Shown here: piece after piece, positions 1-9,243 of the stretch | How the letters are laid out: each line of letters opens with the position of its first letter | How positions within the stretch are numbered: the stretch's first letter is position 1 | NCBI GenBank assembly: GCA_903940125.1 | Contig: CAJAJL010000008.1 | Span: 51,852 to 115,851, forward strand | DNA length: 64,000 nucleotides | Origin: an uncultured Chlorobiaceae bacterium | GTDB lineage: Bacteria; Bacteroidota; Chlorobiia; Chlorobiales; Chlorobiaceae | Direction: 5' to 3' | Notes under the pieces: generated by a model | Told to the model about the DNA's origin: nothing | Database searches by the model: none | Seen by the model: only the letters and a program-made list of their open reading frames with translations | Translations under genes and position numbers: made by a program

Positions 1-2
1 TT

Positions 3-68
3 TTACTTATGGAAAACAAAAATACTGCCGCCAATATTTTACATACTATTACTAATCTTCTGATGTAA
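3..68 (+). CDS. C-terminal end of an upstream gene (partial)
   Basis: An open frame enters from the left edge and stops at TAA (66-68). The visible 21 residues include MENKNTAANILHTITNLLM, a helical tail of the sort found at the end of glycosyltransferases. Too little is present to assign a family. The call rests on the open frame, the sensible amino-acid composition and its position directly upstream of same-strand surface-glycan genes. It could be chance in such AT-rich DNA. Confidence 0.35.
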   Translation, partial: LLMENKNTAANILHTITNLLM

Positions 69-99
69 TACACATTAGTTTTTTATCGTATATTTGATT

Positions 100-858
100 A
101 TGAGCCTTTTACCACCTTTACTCCTGACATCATGCATATCTGTTTCAGCAAAAAACACAAAAATAATAGATCATAACCTTCGAATTGATTTAACTATTAA
201 AGCAATAGAAAAATGGCTCAGAATATCTATGGATATAAAAATAGTTATTTGCGATGGCTCGAATTATGATTTTACGCCATTAATATATGATTTATTTCCA
301 AATAACCGAATTGAATGTTTATGTTTTAATAATAATAGAAGAGCAGTTGCGCTTTATGGTAAAGGGTATGGGGAAGGTGAAATTATAAACTACGCACTTG
401 AAAGATCAAAATATCTAAAAGAATCTGTTTTTTTTGCTAAATGCACATCAAAACTCTGGGTTAATAATTATTTTGACTGTCTACACTACTGGAATGGTAC
501 TTTTTTATGTGATTGTGATTTTTCTTACCTAAAAAAAATGAAACTTGTTACATTTAAATCTGTAGACACAGCTTTTTACTTTGTTAATAAAAATTTTTAC
601 ATTAATAACTTTTCTTATGCTTACCTATATGTTAGAGAAAAGCAACGACATTGGCTTGAACATTGTTTCAGAGATATTATTGTTACAAATAATATCAAAT
701 ATTTTATGTTTCCTATTGCACCAATAGTGCTTGGTGTATCAGGAACACGAGGATCAGGAAACAGTTATTCATTAACTAATAAAGCAAACGATACATTAAA
801 ACGCTTTATCCTGAGAAATAATAAATCATATGTGGATTTTATTGCTACAAAACGATAG
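100..858 (+). CDS. Uncharacterised surface-glycan protein, glycosyltransferase-like
   Basis: About 252 aa from the ATG at 100; a TTG two codons upstream is a weaker alternative start. The N-terminal hydrophobic run (SLLPPLLLTSCISVS) looks like the first beta strand of a Rossmann-type glycosyltransferase rather than a signal peptide. It is followed by KIVICDGSNYDF, which resembles the second strand and acidic loop of GT-A-like enzymes, and by KGYGEGEIINYAL, a plausible nucleotide-sugar loop. No family is confidently recognised. The gene is extremely AT-rich and lies in the same orientation as the next two glycan genes, suggesting a polysaccharide island. A role in sugar transfer is an inference from context and fold pattern. 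Confidence 0.6.
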   Translation: MSLLPPLLLTSCISVSAKNTKIIDHNLRIDLTIKAIEKWLRISMDIKIVICDGSNYDFTPLIYDLFPNNRIECLCFNNNRRAVALYGKGYGEGEIINYALERSKYLKESVFFAKCTSKLWVNNYFDCLHYWNGTFLCDCDFSYLKKMKLVTFKSVDTAFYFVNKNFYINNFSYAYLYVREKQRHWLEHCFRDIIVTNNIKYFMFPIAPIVLGVSGTRGSGNSYSLTNKANDTLKRFILRNNKSYVDFIATKR

Positions 859-913
859 GATTGAGTACCTATATATTACTTTTTCATAGTATACTTTTAA
901 TACATATTTTTTT

Positions 914-1675
914 ATGTCAGTTACGTTTGAGACTAAGGTCTGGGAAAAAGACTGGAAATTATTATTGAAAACATCTCGTTTAGAAGAAACAATTAATCTC
1001 TGTAATTTCAATTTTTATACTAAATGCTTATACATTAATAATGTTAAAAATCTTTCATTAGTTGAAAAAGCTGCTAATATAATGATTGAGAATAACATCA
1101 TTGATAAAACCATAATTGTAGATGATGTCTCAAAAAATGTTTTGGATTTCTTTAACTTGAGCAAAAAATCGTTAGGAAAAGGTTATTATTATTCAATTGC
1201 TGAGTTAGTTTCGATATATTTTACAGAAACAAAATATTTATTACACTTTTCGAGTGATACCACCATTACAGCTGATGTTCCTAAAAATTGGCTGACAACA
1301 GGAATCAACGTTTTAGAAAACAACCACAACGTTAAAGTATTTAACCTTACTTGGAACAACGATTACAGTGCAGCAAAGAAAGAATCTGAATATGAAGACA
1401 CAGAATGCTATTATGGTTATGGTTTTTCTGATCAAATGTATTTAATAAGAACAGCAGATTTTAGGCAACCTATCTATAATTATTATCATAAAGCATCAGA
1501 TCGATATCCCAATCATGGTGGTGAATCGTTTGAAAAGAAAGTTGATTCATGGATGCGTAAAAATTCTTTTTTTAGAGCTACTTATAAGCATGGAAGCTAC
1601 TCTCATAAAAATTTTTCAAAGAATAAATTCTTAATAAATATTTCCTCTTACCTTAATAAGCCTAACTTTTTTTAA
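914..1675 (+). CDS. Uncharacterised glycosyltransferase-like protein
   Basis: 253 aa from ATG 914; no clear Shine-Dalgarno is seen. The pattern KTIIVDD (about residues 69-75), then KGYYYSIAELVSIYF, then YLLHFSSDTTI (about residues 113-123) imitates the strand-helix-strand-acidic loop of GT-A enzymes, with SSD in place of a DxD. Conserved-looking aromatic and charged residues continue to the C terminus (HGGESFEKKVDSWMR). I do not recognise a named family. Base composition is as AT-rich as the preceding gene and unlike the housekeeping genes after 25000, so the pair was probably acquired together. The likely role is in synthesis of a surface polysaccharide. Confidence 0.6.
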   Translation: MSVTFETKVWEKDWKLLLKTSRLEETINLCNFNFYTKCLYINNVKNLSLVEKAANIMIENNIIDKTIIVDDVSKNVLDFFNLSKKSLGKGYYYSIAELVSIYFTETKYLLHFSSDTTITADVPKNWLTTGINVLENNHNVKVFNLTWNNDYSAAKKESEYEDTECYYGYGFSDQMYLIRTADFRQPIYNYYHKASDRYPNHGGESFEKKVDSWMRKNSFFRATYKHGSYSHKNFSKNKFLINISSYLNKPNFF

Positions 1676-1747
1676 TAAAACCAACCATTTATATTTTATG
1701 TTCAGCTTACCCTATGTTAAATATTATTTTTATAATTACTAAAACTG

Positions 1748-3550
1748 ATGAATAAGTTTTCTGAGTTTTTACATAAAACTTTATTATTTTTCAAGCAAGC
1801 CATTTCTATCAATACACAAAATATTAATAAGAATATAAGTTATTTCCAAAATTATAATAAATGGATACTGAAATACGACACCTTAACCAAAAATAATTAT
1901 GCTGTTATAAATAAACAGATTAATCGAGCAGGGACTTGGCCATTAATATCAATTATTTCGACTGTCCATAATCCGACTATACTTTTTCTTAATGATACTA
2001 TTACATTTTTCAAGTCACAACTTTATCCATATTGGGAATTGTATCTATCTATTGATTACTCTTCTGACATACAAATACACAACTTGATACAAATGCATGT
2101 CAAGGCGGACAGCAGAATCAAGTATACCTACGTCAATACTTCAGTAACGGATTATTTTACACTGAATTTGGTATCAGGGGAGTATGCAGTACTCTTTGGC
2201 CAAGAAGACCTGCTTACTCCAGATGCGCTGTATTGGATTGCTCTCGAAATAATTAAGCATCCAGACTCAGCTCTTATTTATACTGATGAGGATATTATAA
2301 ACGAGAAAAATAAAAGATTCGATCCTTATTTTAAATGCGATTTTAATTATTTTCTGTTCCTTACTCATAATTTTATAGGTAATTTTGCGGCATATAAAAT
2401 AAGCTTACTCAAAGAGATTGCGGATTTACAATACGGTTACCACCAATACCAGAATTATGAACTGGCGCTTAGAATTATTGAACATCTTGACTATAGCAGA
2501 ATACGTCATATTCCTAAAGTACTTTACCACCGACGCAAGAGGGAGTACAACTCCGGATTATCACAAGATTCCAATGCTATCAACCAAATAACCGCATTAA
2601 AGGCTGTTAATGAGCATCTCCAGCGGAAAGGCATTTCTGCTATTGCTGAACCAGCACCAGAAGCCACTGGTATGAATCGCATTCGCTACCGCCTGCCATC
2701 CAAACCTCCATCCGTTGATATAATTATACTGACCAGAGATAAACCTGCATTGCTCCATAATTGCATACAATCAATTCTTGATAAAACAACTTATCCATGT
2801 TATACAATTACTGTTATTGACAACGGATCCGCAGAAAAAGAAACTTATGATTTATTTACAATATTGAATAATCAACCCCATATATCTATTATAAGAGATG
2901 ACTCAGAGTTCAACTATTCAAAAATAAACAATAAAGCTGTTATCAATTCAGGGGCTGAATTTGTCTGCCTGATGAACAACGATATTGAGATTATAACAGG
3001 TGACTGGCTTGAAGAGATGGTAGGACATGGGCTACAAAAGAACGTAGGTGCAGTCGGTGCAAGACTGTGGTATCCAAATAAAACCTTGCAACATGGAGGT
3101 ATCATCCTCGGAATAAAAGGTGTTGCTGGACATGCTTTTAAAAATATTGAACGGGGACAATCTGGTTATTATTATCGAGCCTGTCTGCAGCAGGAATTTT
3201 CGGCAGTTACAGCAGCATGTATGCTTGTTCATAAACATCATTATATCAGTGTTGGAGGTCTTGATGAAATCAATTTAACCATTGCGTTTAATGATGTAGA
3301 TTTTTGCCTTAAACTTCGTGAAAAAGGACTGCGTAATCTATGGACACCATATGCAGAGATGTACCATCATGAATCAGCATCACGAGGATCCGAAAACACC
3401 AAAGAAAAAAAATCACGCATAAAAAAAGAGATAATGTTCATGAAGCAAAAGTGGGCAAAAGAGTTACAGCTTGACCCGGCATACAATCCAAATCTGTCGT
3501 TAGAATCAGAGCATTTTTCATTATCATGGCCACCGAGAATAGTCAATTAA
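1748..3550 (+). CDS. Tandem two-domain family 2 glycosyltransferase
   Basis: 600 aa. Two GT-A (GT2) domains are visible. The first, from about residue 65, has PLISIISTVHNP and later the acidic YTDEDII. The second, from about residue 323, has VDIIILTRDKP, a VIDNGS loop, the NNDIEI acidic metal-binding motif, and the AFNDVDFCLKLREKG / YHHESASRG end that is typical of O-antigen and rhamnan-type glycosyltransferases. Such double enzymes usually add two sugars, or alternating linkages, to a growing chain at the cytoplasmic face of the membrane; the sugar cannot be read from the sequence. The first domain is more degenerate than the second and may be structural. It ends about 80 bp from a convergent glycosyltransferase. 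Confidence 0.9.
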   Translation: MNKFSEFLHKTLLFFKQAISINTQNINKNISYFQNYNKWILKYDTLTKNNYAVINKQINRAGTWPLISIISTVHNPTILFLNDTITFFKSQLYPYWELYLSIDYSSDIQIHNLIQMHVKADSRIKYTYVNTSVTDYFTLNLVSGEYAVLFGQEDLLTPDALYWIALEIIKHPDSALIYTDEDIINEKNKRFDPYFKCDFNYFLFLTHNFIGNFAAYKISLLKEIADLQYGYHQYQNYELALRIIEHLDYSRIRHIPKVLYHRRKREYNSGLSQDSNAINQITALKAVNEHLQRKGISAIAEPAPEATGMNRIRYRLPSKPPSVDIIILTRDKPALLHNCIQSILDKTTYPCYTITVIDNGSAEKETYDLFTILNNQPHISIIRDDSEFNYSKINNKAVINSGAEFVCLMNNDIEIITGDWLEEMVGHGLQKNVGAVGARLWYPNKTLQHGGIILGIKGVAGHAFKNIERGQSGYYYRACLQQEFSAVTAACMLVHKHHYISVGGLDEINLTIAFNDVDFCLKLREKGLRNLWTPYAEMYHHESASRGSENTKEKKSRIKKEIMFMKQKWAKELQLDPAYNPNLSLESEHFSLSWPPRIVN

Positions 3551-3564
3551 AGATCTCTTTAATT
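3545..3564. terminator. Perfect palindrome at a convergent gene end
   Basis: A 20-bp perfect palindrome (arms AATTAAAGA and TCTTTAATT around a TC centre) overlaps the TAA stop of the tandem glycosyltransferase. It lies between two convergent genes and could help bidirectional termination. It is AT-rich and has no adjoining T-run, so the assignment is weak. Confidence 0.25.
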
Positions 3565-3629
3565 TGTCATTTACATAAGAAACATATGGCACAGCGCAGG
3601 AATATTGTATAATTCGATAATAATTTTTA

Positions 3630-4610
3630 TTATTTTTTTACATATTCTAGTACATACGACACCAAATATCTTCTCCCTGATTTAATACAGAGTTTATAAA
3701 CACGACGGTAAAATTTTCTACTCATCAATTGTCTTTCCCGCAACAACTGAAACATGTGATATTTTATAAGCACTCGGAACCGTGCATAATGCCCTCTTTT
3801 ATAGAAAAGGTTATCCCTTTCCATATAATCAATGAGTAAATTTATTTCCGCAATTCTTCTAATACCATCATCAGTAGCATTTCCCAGAAGCTTTTTCTCA
3901 ACTCTGCACTTTGAAGACAACATAACATCAGGATTATTTGATCCGTTAGCACAATGACTTCTCCAAACAGAAAGCGGCTCCAACTTATAAAAATATACCG
4001 AAAATCCTGCAATCATGATCCTGATGTACATATCCCAATCATCATGTGGCTGAGTTAATGGATCGAAACCTCCTATTTTTTTAAAAACAGCATTGTGAAT
4101 AAGGGGTGTAGATGAGAAAATAAAATTTTCATAGATCAGGTTTAAAAGAGCCATTTCATTATCGGCTTTCAAACGATATAACTTTTGAGAATACTTAGAA
4201 TATTTCTGAATCTTATCACCTGCAGCATCAACAATAGTCACAGATGAAGTCACCATACACTGCTCTCCAATATGAGAAATCAGTGAAAACTGCTGCAACA
4301 GTTTGTCTGGATACCAGAAATCGTCTTGATCAAGAAAAGCTATATACTCACCAGTACACTTATCAATGGCAAAATTTCGAGCAGCAGCAACCCCTTCATT
4401 TCGTTTCGTAAATACCCTGATACGCGGATCATCTGGAAGCTGAGATCTAAAGTGTTCACTTCCACCATCATTGACCAAAACAAGTTCCCGAACTGGATAG
4501 GTCTGACCTAACACTGACGAAACTGCTTTATCGAAAAAATTACTATCAGGATTATAAACTGCTATTATAGCTGAAACTGATCCCTGTTGATTGTCCATCT
4601 TTACATTCAC
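3630..4610 (-). CDS. Family 2 glycosyltransferase
   Basis: 326 aa; ATG at 4610, with a second in-frame ATG four codons later. A classic single GT2 domain fills the N-terminal two thirds: VSAIIAVYNP (residues 12-21), ELVLVNDGG (42-50), NEGVAAARN (71-79), and the DQDD metal/nucleotide-sugar motif at 94-97. The region PHDDWDMYIRI further on matches the usual acceptor-side acidic motif. The C-terminal ~90 residues are basic and rich in Tyr/Arg, probably membrane-associating. It is convergent with the preceding gene and lies downstream of the type I secretion operon on the same strand, separated from it by a hairpin terminator. Donor and acceptor sugars are unknown. Confidence 0.9.
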   Translation of the reverse strand: MNVKMDNQQGSVSAIIAVYNPDSNFFDKAVSSVLGQTYPVRELVLVNDGGSEHFRSQLPDDPRIRVFTKRNEGVAAARNFAIDKCTGEYIAFLDQDDFWYPDKLLQQFSLISHIGEQCMVTSSVTIVDAAGDKIQKYSKYSQKLYRLKADNEMALLNLIYENFIFSSTPLIHNAVFKKIGGFDPLTQPHDDWDMYIRIMIAGFSVYFYKLEPLSVWRSHCANGSNNPDVMLSSKCRVEKKLLGNATDDGIRRIAEINLLIDYMERDNLFYKRGHYARFRVLIKYHMFQLLRERQLMSRKFYRRVYKLCIKSGRRYLVSYVLEYVKK

Positions 4611-4756
4611 ACTTATAAATCACATTACAACTTATCGTTTTACCGCATCTTACCGGAATATTATATAAGAATGAACTACCCAGATATGAGAGGTTTTTTC
4701 ATGTATACTCCTTAGCGGCACTAACCCGATTCCAGACTCTGTTACTGTTACAATGC

Positions 4757-4796
4757 AAAAAAGCATTATATCAATGGGTTATCGATACAATGCTTT
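4757..4796 (-). terminator. Rho-independent terminator of the type I secretion operon
   Basis: On the minus strand, arm AAAGCATT, one mismatch, then TATC pairs with GATA, mismatch, AATGCTTT, with the 3' arm running into a T-run (CTTTTTTGC). It lies about 60 bp past the stop of the TolC-family gene and before the next minus-strand glycosyltransferase, where a terminator for the secretion locus is expected. Confidence 0.65.
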
Positions 4797-4856
4797 ATGA
4801 TTATTAAATAACAAGGATATTAGAAATAACTGTAAACAGTGATTAATCCTGAATAT

Positions 4857-6203
4857 TTATTTTTTCGCCACGCTAAGCCAGCTATTCACCTCTTCAACAT
4901 CACTGGGTGACAACATGCCAGCACTATCCTTAAGCTGAAGATGATTCAATATATACTGATAACGTGACTTAGCAAGATTTCTCCGGCTTGACAGCAGTTT
5001 CTGTTCCGCATCAAGCACTTCAACATTAGTGCGTAATCCCGCTTCAAAACCTTTTTTAGTGCCTTGTAGTGCAGTTTGACCAGACTTTACTGCCTGCTCA
5101 TACGCATGAATCTGTGAAATACTCGTTATCAGGCCGTTATAATACTTTCGTACATTCGAGGCAATAGCCCGTTCCTGGTAGCTGAGTTGTTCCTGTGCTT
5201 TCAGGCGCTTAGCCTGAGCCTGACGCACTGATGCACTGACATAACCACCTGAATATATAGGCAGACTCATTTGCAGACTGATTGAATATGTATCGTACGT
5301 TGAACCGATCGTATAATTATTATCACTATCTGAATAGTTTCTACTGCCTACCAGATTAACTGAAGGGTAACGGACTGAGCGCTGCTTCTGAACCTCCCTA
5401 TTGGCTATCTGAATTTCCTGACGCGCAGCAGCCACCTCATGATTTTCTGAAAGTGCAACATCTATCCAGGATTCGACATTATCAGGTACAGGTCTAGACA
5501 ATATAAGCCTCTCAGGTAAAAGTGTACTGATTTCATCAGGGTAAACCCCTGTAAAATGCTCAAGCTCCCGACGATTGAACTCAAGAGCATTTACTGTTTC
5601 AACCCCATCTGCCAAGGCCATATCATAGCCTGCCTGTGCTTCACTAATTTCAGTAATAGTACCTAACCCTTTTTCAAAGCGTCGTTTAGTTTGTTGAAGC
5701 TGCTCTAACGATGCCTTTATATGAAATTGGCTAAACTCATAATTATCAATCGCATACAAAACATTACAATAAGCCTCAGTAATTCGGATAATCAAATTAG
5801 CCTCTTCATTCTGAAGCAGTGCTTCACTTTTTGCCACCGAGGCTTTGGCCTGTTTATACTCTGCAAAATTTGAGAGATTAAACAACTGCTGCTGAACAGA
5901 AACTCCATAGTTAATTGAATTGTAAAACTGGTCATTATGCTGAAATGTACCATAATAATAGGGTGTTACACTCTTTGTCTCGTTTCTGGCTCTTGAAACG
6001 TTAAGGTTTACTCTCGGACGAAATTGAGCCATAGTCTTGCCGACCTCTTCCCTGGATGCGAGATTATCAGCCTTCACCGCTCTTAACTGTGCATCATATT
6101 CCTCTGCTTTATTATAGAGCACCGATAAATCGACCTGACCGGCATAGACAGGCATAGCAGCAAACAGCCAAGCAAAAACCATCATCCATACCAATAACTT
6201 CAT
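4857..6203 (-). CDS. TolC-family outer membrane channel of a type I secretion system
   Basis: About 448 aa from the ATG at 6203. That start gives a clean signal peptide: MKLLVW, a hydrophobic core, then PVYA before Gly-Gln. An upstream ATG at 6242 would add 13 residues and hide the signal. Two repeats of the outer membrane efflux protein family are visible: YNKAEEYDAQLRAVKA at the mature N terminus, and IDVALSENHEVAAARQEIQIA plus the GYVSASVRQAQAKRLKAQEQLSYQERAI helices in the second half. These alternate beta-barrel strands with long coiled-coil helices that build the periplasmic tunnel. It is the last gene of the operon after the ABC and HlyD genes, so it should be the exit duct for the RTX protein encoded upstream. 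Confidence 0.92.
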   Translation of the reverse strand: MKLLVWMMVFAWLFAAMPVYAGQVDLSVLYNKAEEYDAQLRAVKADNLASREEVGKTMAQFRPRVNLNVSRARNETKSVTPYYYGTFQHNDQFYNSINYGVSVQQQLFNLSNFAEYKQAKASVAKSEALLQNEEANLIIRITEAYCNVLYAIDNYEFSQFHIKASLEQLQQTKRRFEKGLGTITEISEAQAGYDMALADGVETVNALEFNRRELEHFTGVYPDEISTLLPERLILSRPVPDNVESWIDVALSENHEVAAARQEIQIANREVQKQRSVRYPSVNLVGSRNYSDSDNNYTIGSTYDTYSISLQMSLPIYSGGYVSASVRQAQAKRLKAQEQLSYQERAIASNVRKYYNGLITSISQIHAYEQAVKSGQTALQGTKKGFEAGLRTNVEVLDAEQKLLSSRRNLAKSRYQYILNHLQLKDSAGMLSPSDVEEVNSWLSVAKK

Positions 6204-6289
6204 ATCCGATTTATCCATCACTTTTAATAAGACATGGTACAAAATACCCTTTTAATAAACCTGCATAAAAAAACACATCATAGTAGAAA

Positions 6290-7462
6290 CTACTCTTCTT
6301 TCATGGAAACCGTGACACGCTTGAACAACGGATCAACTATATAGGTCAAGAGTGAACGTTCACCAGTTTTAATGACAACCTGCACAGGCATACCCGGCTG
6401 CATTTGACGTTTACCTAAAGTTTTCATACCATCCGGAGTTACAAAAATGCGAGCAAGATAATAAGAAGCGCCAGGCATTGCAGGATTGACCTGTGGATCT
6501 GTTACAATATCTTTCGATAGCGACTCAACTTCTCCCTTCACAACCATCTGAGGAGAGTGGGAGAACGAGAAGAAACTAACATCAACAGGAAGCCCCTTAC
6601 GGATACTATCAATAAACTGCGGGGAAACCTTTGCATCAATAAGAAGTCCCTCGTGAAGAGGCACAATATCCATAATCTTCTGACCCGGCTGAATCACTGC
6701 ACCGACAGTCTGCACCTGTAAACCAACCACCTGGCCAGAAGCAGGTGAGCGTATCTCTGTATCTGCAAGTTCCTGAGCAAGTGCTCTTGTCTTTTCAGCA
6801 TCAGCATCAACTTCAAGTTGAACCTGAGAGAGCTGAGAAGCTGTATTTGATCTGATATCCTGAATCTTAAGCTCCAAATCCCTCTGCTGAGTCAGTGGTG
6901 CAAAACCTTCCTTGACGAGTTGCTTAATACCTGCATGTTGATCATTCAGAATCTTCAGAGTCATCATGCGCGATAAAAAGAGCTGCCGCTGATTTTGTAT
7001 ATTCTGTTCAACCAATACTCGATCAGGATCGTTTTTCAAATCTTTATGAAACTTAATGGACCCTGCTCCCCTCATCTCCGCGATGAGCCGATCTGCAGTA
7101 GCCCTCATACCAATATAACGCTGATGTGCCTCATCGTATCGAGCTTGAGCCGTTTGTTTGTCAAGTTTGATCAATACATCACCCTCACGGACAATCTGTC
7201 CCTCCCTGACATAGACATTTTGAATTTTTCCTCCATGCAAATTCTCCACTACCTTACGCTTTGTTGCAATACTAACGATTCCCTGTGAAGGAACCCCCTC
7301 ATCAAGCGGAGCAAAAGCGGCCCAAAGTAAAAAACCACCAAATCCAACAAGTAATATCCATATTCCGAGACGTATTGAACTACGAGTATTGCTATACTCA
7401 CCATGATTTTCCTTTATTGCAGGTGCAGTCTTGTTTGTTGCCACGAGATCACGAATACTCAT
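6290..7462 (-). CDS. HlyD-family membrane fusion protein, type I secretion (PrtE/AprE type)
   Basis: 390 aa. There is a short cytoplasmic N terminus, one membrane helix at about residues 33-51 and a periplasmic body. The body opens with the biotinyl/lipoyl-like half motif GIVSIATKRKVVENLHGGKI followed by VREGQIVREGDVLIKLD. A coiled-coil hairpin (about residues 105-235) is followed by the second half motif IRSPASGQVVGLQVQTVGAVI and a beta-barrel domain with MPGMPVQVVIKTGERS near the C terminus. This is the family signature for adaptors that join an inner-membrane ABC exporter to TolC. It sits 35 bp downstream of an ABC exporter gene and just upstream of the TolC gene, in one transcription unit. 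Confidence 0.95.
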   Translation of the reverse strand: MSIRDLVATNKTAPAIKENHGEYSNTRSSIRLGIWILLVGFGGFLLWAAFAPLDEGVPSQGIVSIATKRKVVENLHGGKIQNVYVREGQIVREGDVLIKLDKQTAQARYDEAHQRYIGMRATADRLIAEMRGAGSIKFHKDLKNDPDRVLVEQNIQNQRQLFLSRMMTLKILNDQHAGIKQLVKEGFAPLTQQRDLELKIQDIRSNTASQLSQVQLEVDADAEKTRALAQELADTEIRSPASGQVVGLQVQTVGAVIQPGQKIMDIVPLHEGLLIDAKVSPQFIDSIRKGLPVDVSFFSFSHSPQMVVKGEVESLSKDIVTDPQVNPAMPGASYYLARIFVTPDGMKTLGKRQMQPGMPVQVVIKTGERSLLTYIVDPLFKRVTVSMKEE

Positions 7463-7496
7463 TGCTATCCTTTAAACATTTGACAAAATAATTGTA

Positions 7497-9206
7497 TCAG
7501 GCTTCAGATATTACTGGTTGTGCACTCACAGGACGCATCGCAGCTAAAACCTGATCACGTGGTCCGCAATGGATAATTTTTCCAGCGTGCATTACCACTA
7601 ATAGATCCGCTGTACCCAAAACACTGGGCCGATGTGTAATTAGAATTACTGTTTTACCAGTCTTTCTTAAATCAATGACTGCATCAAGCAGTGACCTTTC
7701 ACCGGCATCATCAAGGTTTGCATTAGGCTCATCGAGTACAATGATTGCCGGATTGCCATACATTGCTCTCGCAAGACCGAGGCGCTGCTTCTGTCCACCA
7801 GAAAGCATACCCCCAGCTTCTCCTATCTGTGTATCATAACCGCGCGGAAACCGCAAAATCATCTCATGAATACCAGTACGTTTAGCTGCCTCAATCACCT
7901 TTTTGGGATCAACCTCGGCAAAACGTGCAATATTTTCAGCAATAGAGCCATCAAATAACTCTATATCCTGAGGAAGATATCCAATATGTGGTCCAAGTTG
8001 CATCCTGTCCCAGCTCTCTATCGGTTCCCCATCAATAAGAACTCGTCCCTTCCTGCTTTGCCATACACCGACAATACATCGAGCAAGCGTTGATTTGCCA
8101 GAACCTGAGGGCCCAATCACCACTGCTACTCTACCAGCAGGAAATACAACATCAAGATCATGCAAAATAGGTGTTTCACGACCATCGGCAATTGCAGAAA
8201 GTCCCTCAAGCCTCACTTCGCCCAAAGGATCCTGATGTGTAACACCAACCTGACGTTCCGGAAATTCATCAAGAAGCTTCTCCAATCGAAGAAATGCCAC
8301 GCGTGACTGAACAAATGGCTTCCAGGTAGCCACTACAAGATCAAGCGGTTGAAGCGCCTTCGACATCAGTACATTGGCTGCAATCATCGAACCAGCCGCC
8401 ATCTTACCCTGAATTACCATGAGGGCACCAGCACCGAGGGTCAGAGATTGCATGCTGTAACGTATAAACTTAGCAAAAGCCTGCTGACGATGCTGTCTCT
8501 CAAGTGATGATTCCGCTTTTACAAGCGAAGCATCATGCATTTTGAACCAGCGCACTCTAAAGTTCCCAGCCATGCCCATTGCATGCACTGGCTCTATGTT
8601 TCTGAGTTTGCTCTGTACAAAACGATAGCTTTCGTTACCAGCTTCCGCCGATTTCTCTATCTCTTTAGTGGAAAGCCGATGCGTCTGCCATGTCAAGCCA
8701 AGCTGGATAACCGCAAATGCAATAGAAAGCCAGCCTAGAAATGGGCTGAGTAAAAATATCACTGCAATATAAACAGGAGTCCACGGAGTATCAAAAAATG
8801 CTATCATGCCGTTGGCCGTCAGAAACTGACGAATATTGGTCAAATCAGAAAAGGCTTCGACCACATTATGTCGAGTACGTTTCAGATAAGCCTCAAAACT
8901 CGCGTTAAAAACGAGCGAGTTAAGCGCTTCATCCAAGCGGACTCCGACACGTACGAGAAGGCGTGAGCGAATCCACTCAGCAAAAGCCATAACACCATAA
9001 AAAAACAAAAGAAATAATGTCACCATAAGGAGTGTCAACTCACTACCGCTCTTCATAACACGACCATATACCTGGAGCATGTATATGGTCGGCGTCAGCA
9101 TCAGCACATTAGCTATAAGACTGAAAATACCTACCCATACAAACTCTCTGCGAAACGTCCAGAGCTGTCGGGTTATTGCACTACGGTTAAAAAATTCAGG
9201 TTTCAT
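7497..9206 (-). CDS. Type I secretion ABC transporter, permease/ATPase (first of two)
   Basis: 569 aa, the usual length for PrtD/AprD exporters. An N-terminal membrane domain (about residues 20-300) begins with IANVLMLTPTIYMLQVYGRV, a hallmark of this exporter group. The nucleotide-binding domain has Walker A GPSGSGKST (365-373), a Q-loop around LPQDIELFDGSIAENIARF, signature LSGGQKQR (468-475), Walker B IIVLDEPNANLD (488-499) and the switch His in ITHRPS. All catalytic residues are present. No C39 peptidase domain precedes the membrane domain, consistent with substrates carrying an uncleaved C-terminal signal. It is paired with a second exporter 37 bp upstream, so the two may form a heterodimer. 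Confidence 0.95.
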   Translation of the reverse strand: MKPEFFNRSAITRQLWTFRREFVWVGIFSLIANVLMLTPTIYMLQVYGRVMKSGSELTLLMVTLFLLFFYGVMAFAEWIRSRLLVRVGVRLDEALNSLVFNASFEAYLKRTRHNVVEAFSDLTNIRQFLTANGMIAFFDTPWTPVYIAVIFLLSPFLGWLSIAFAVIQLGLTWQTHRLSTKEIEKSAEAGNESYRFVQSKLRNIEPVHAMGMAGNFRVRWFKMHDASLVKAESSLERQHRQQAFAKFIRYSMQSLTLGAGALMVIQGKMAAGSMIAANVLMSKALQPLDLVVATWKPFVQSRVAFLRLEKLLDEFPERQVGVTHQDPLGEVRLEGLSAIADGRETPILHDLDVVFPAGRVAVVIGPSGSGKSTLARCIVGVWQSRKGRVLIDGEPIESWDRMQLGPHIGYLPQDIELFDGSIAENIARFAEVDPKKVIEAAKRTGIHEMILRFPRGYDTQIGEAGGMLSGGQKQRLGLARAMYGNPAIIVLDEPNANLDDAGERSLLDAVIDLRKTGKTVILITHRPSVLGTADLLVVMHAGKIIHCGPRDQVLAAMRPVSAQPVISEA

Positions 9207-9243
9207 TAAAGGATCTACTTCCGGATAAGAGTTAGCCCAGTGG

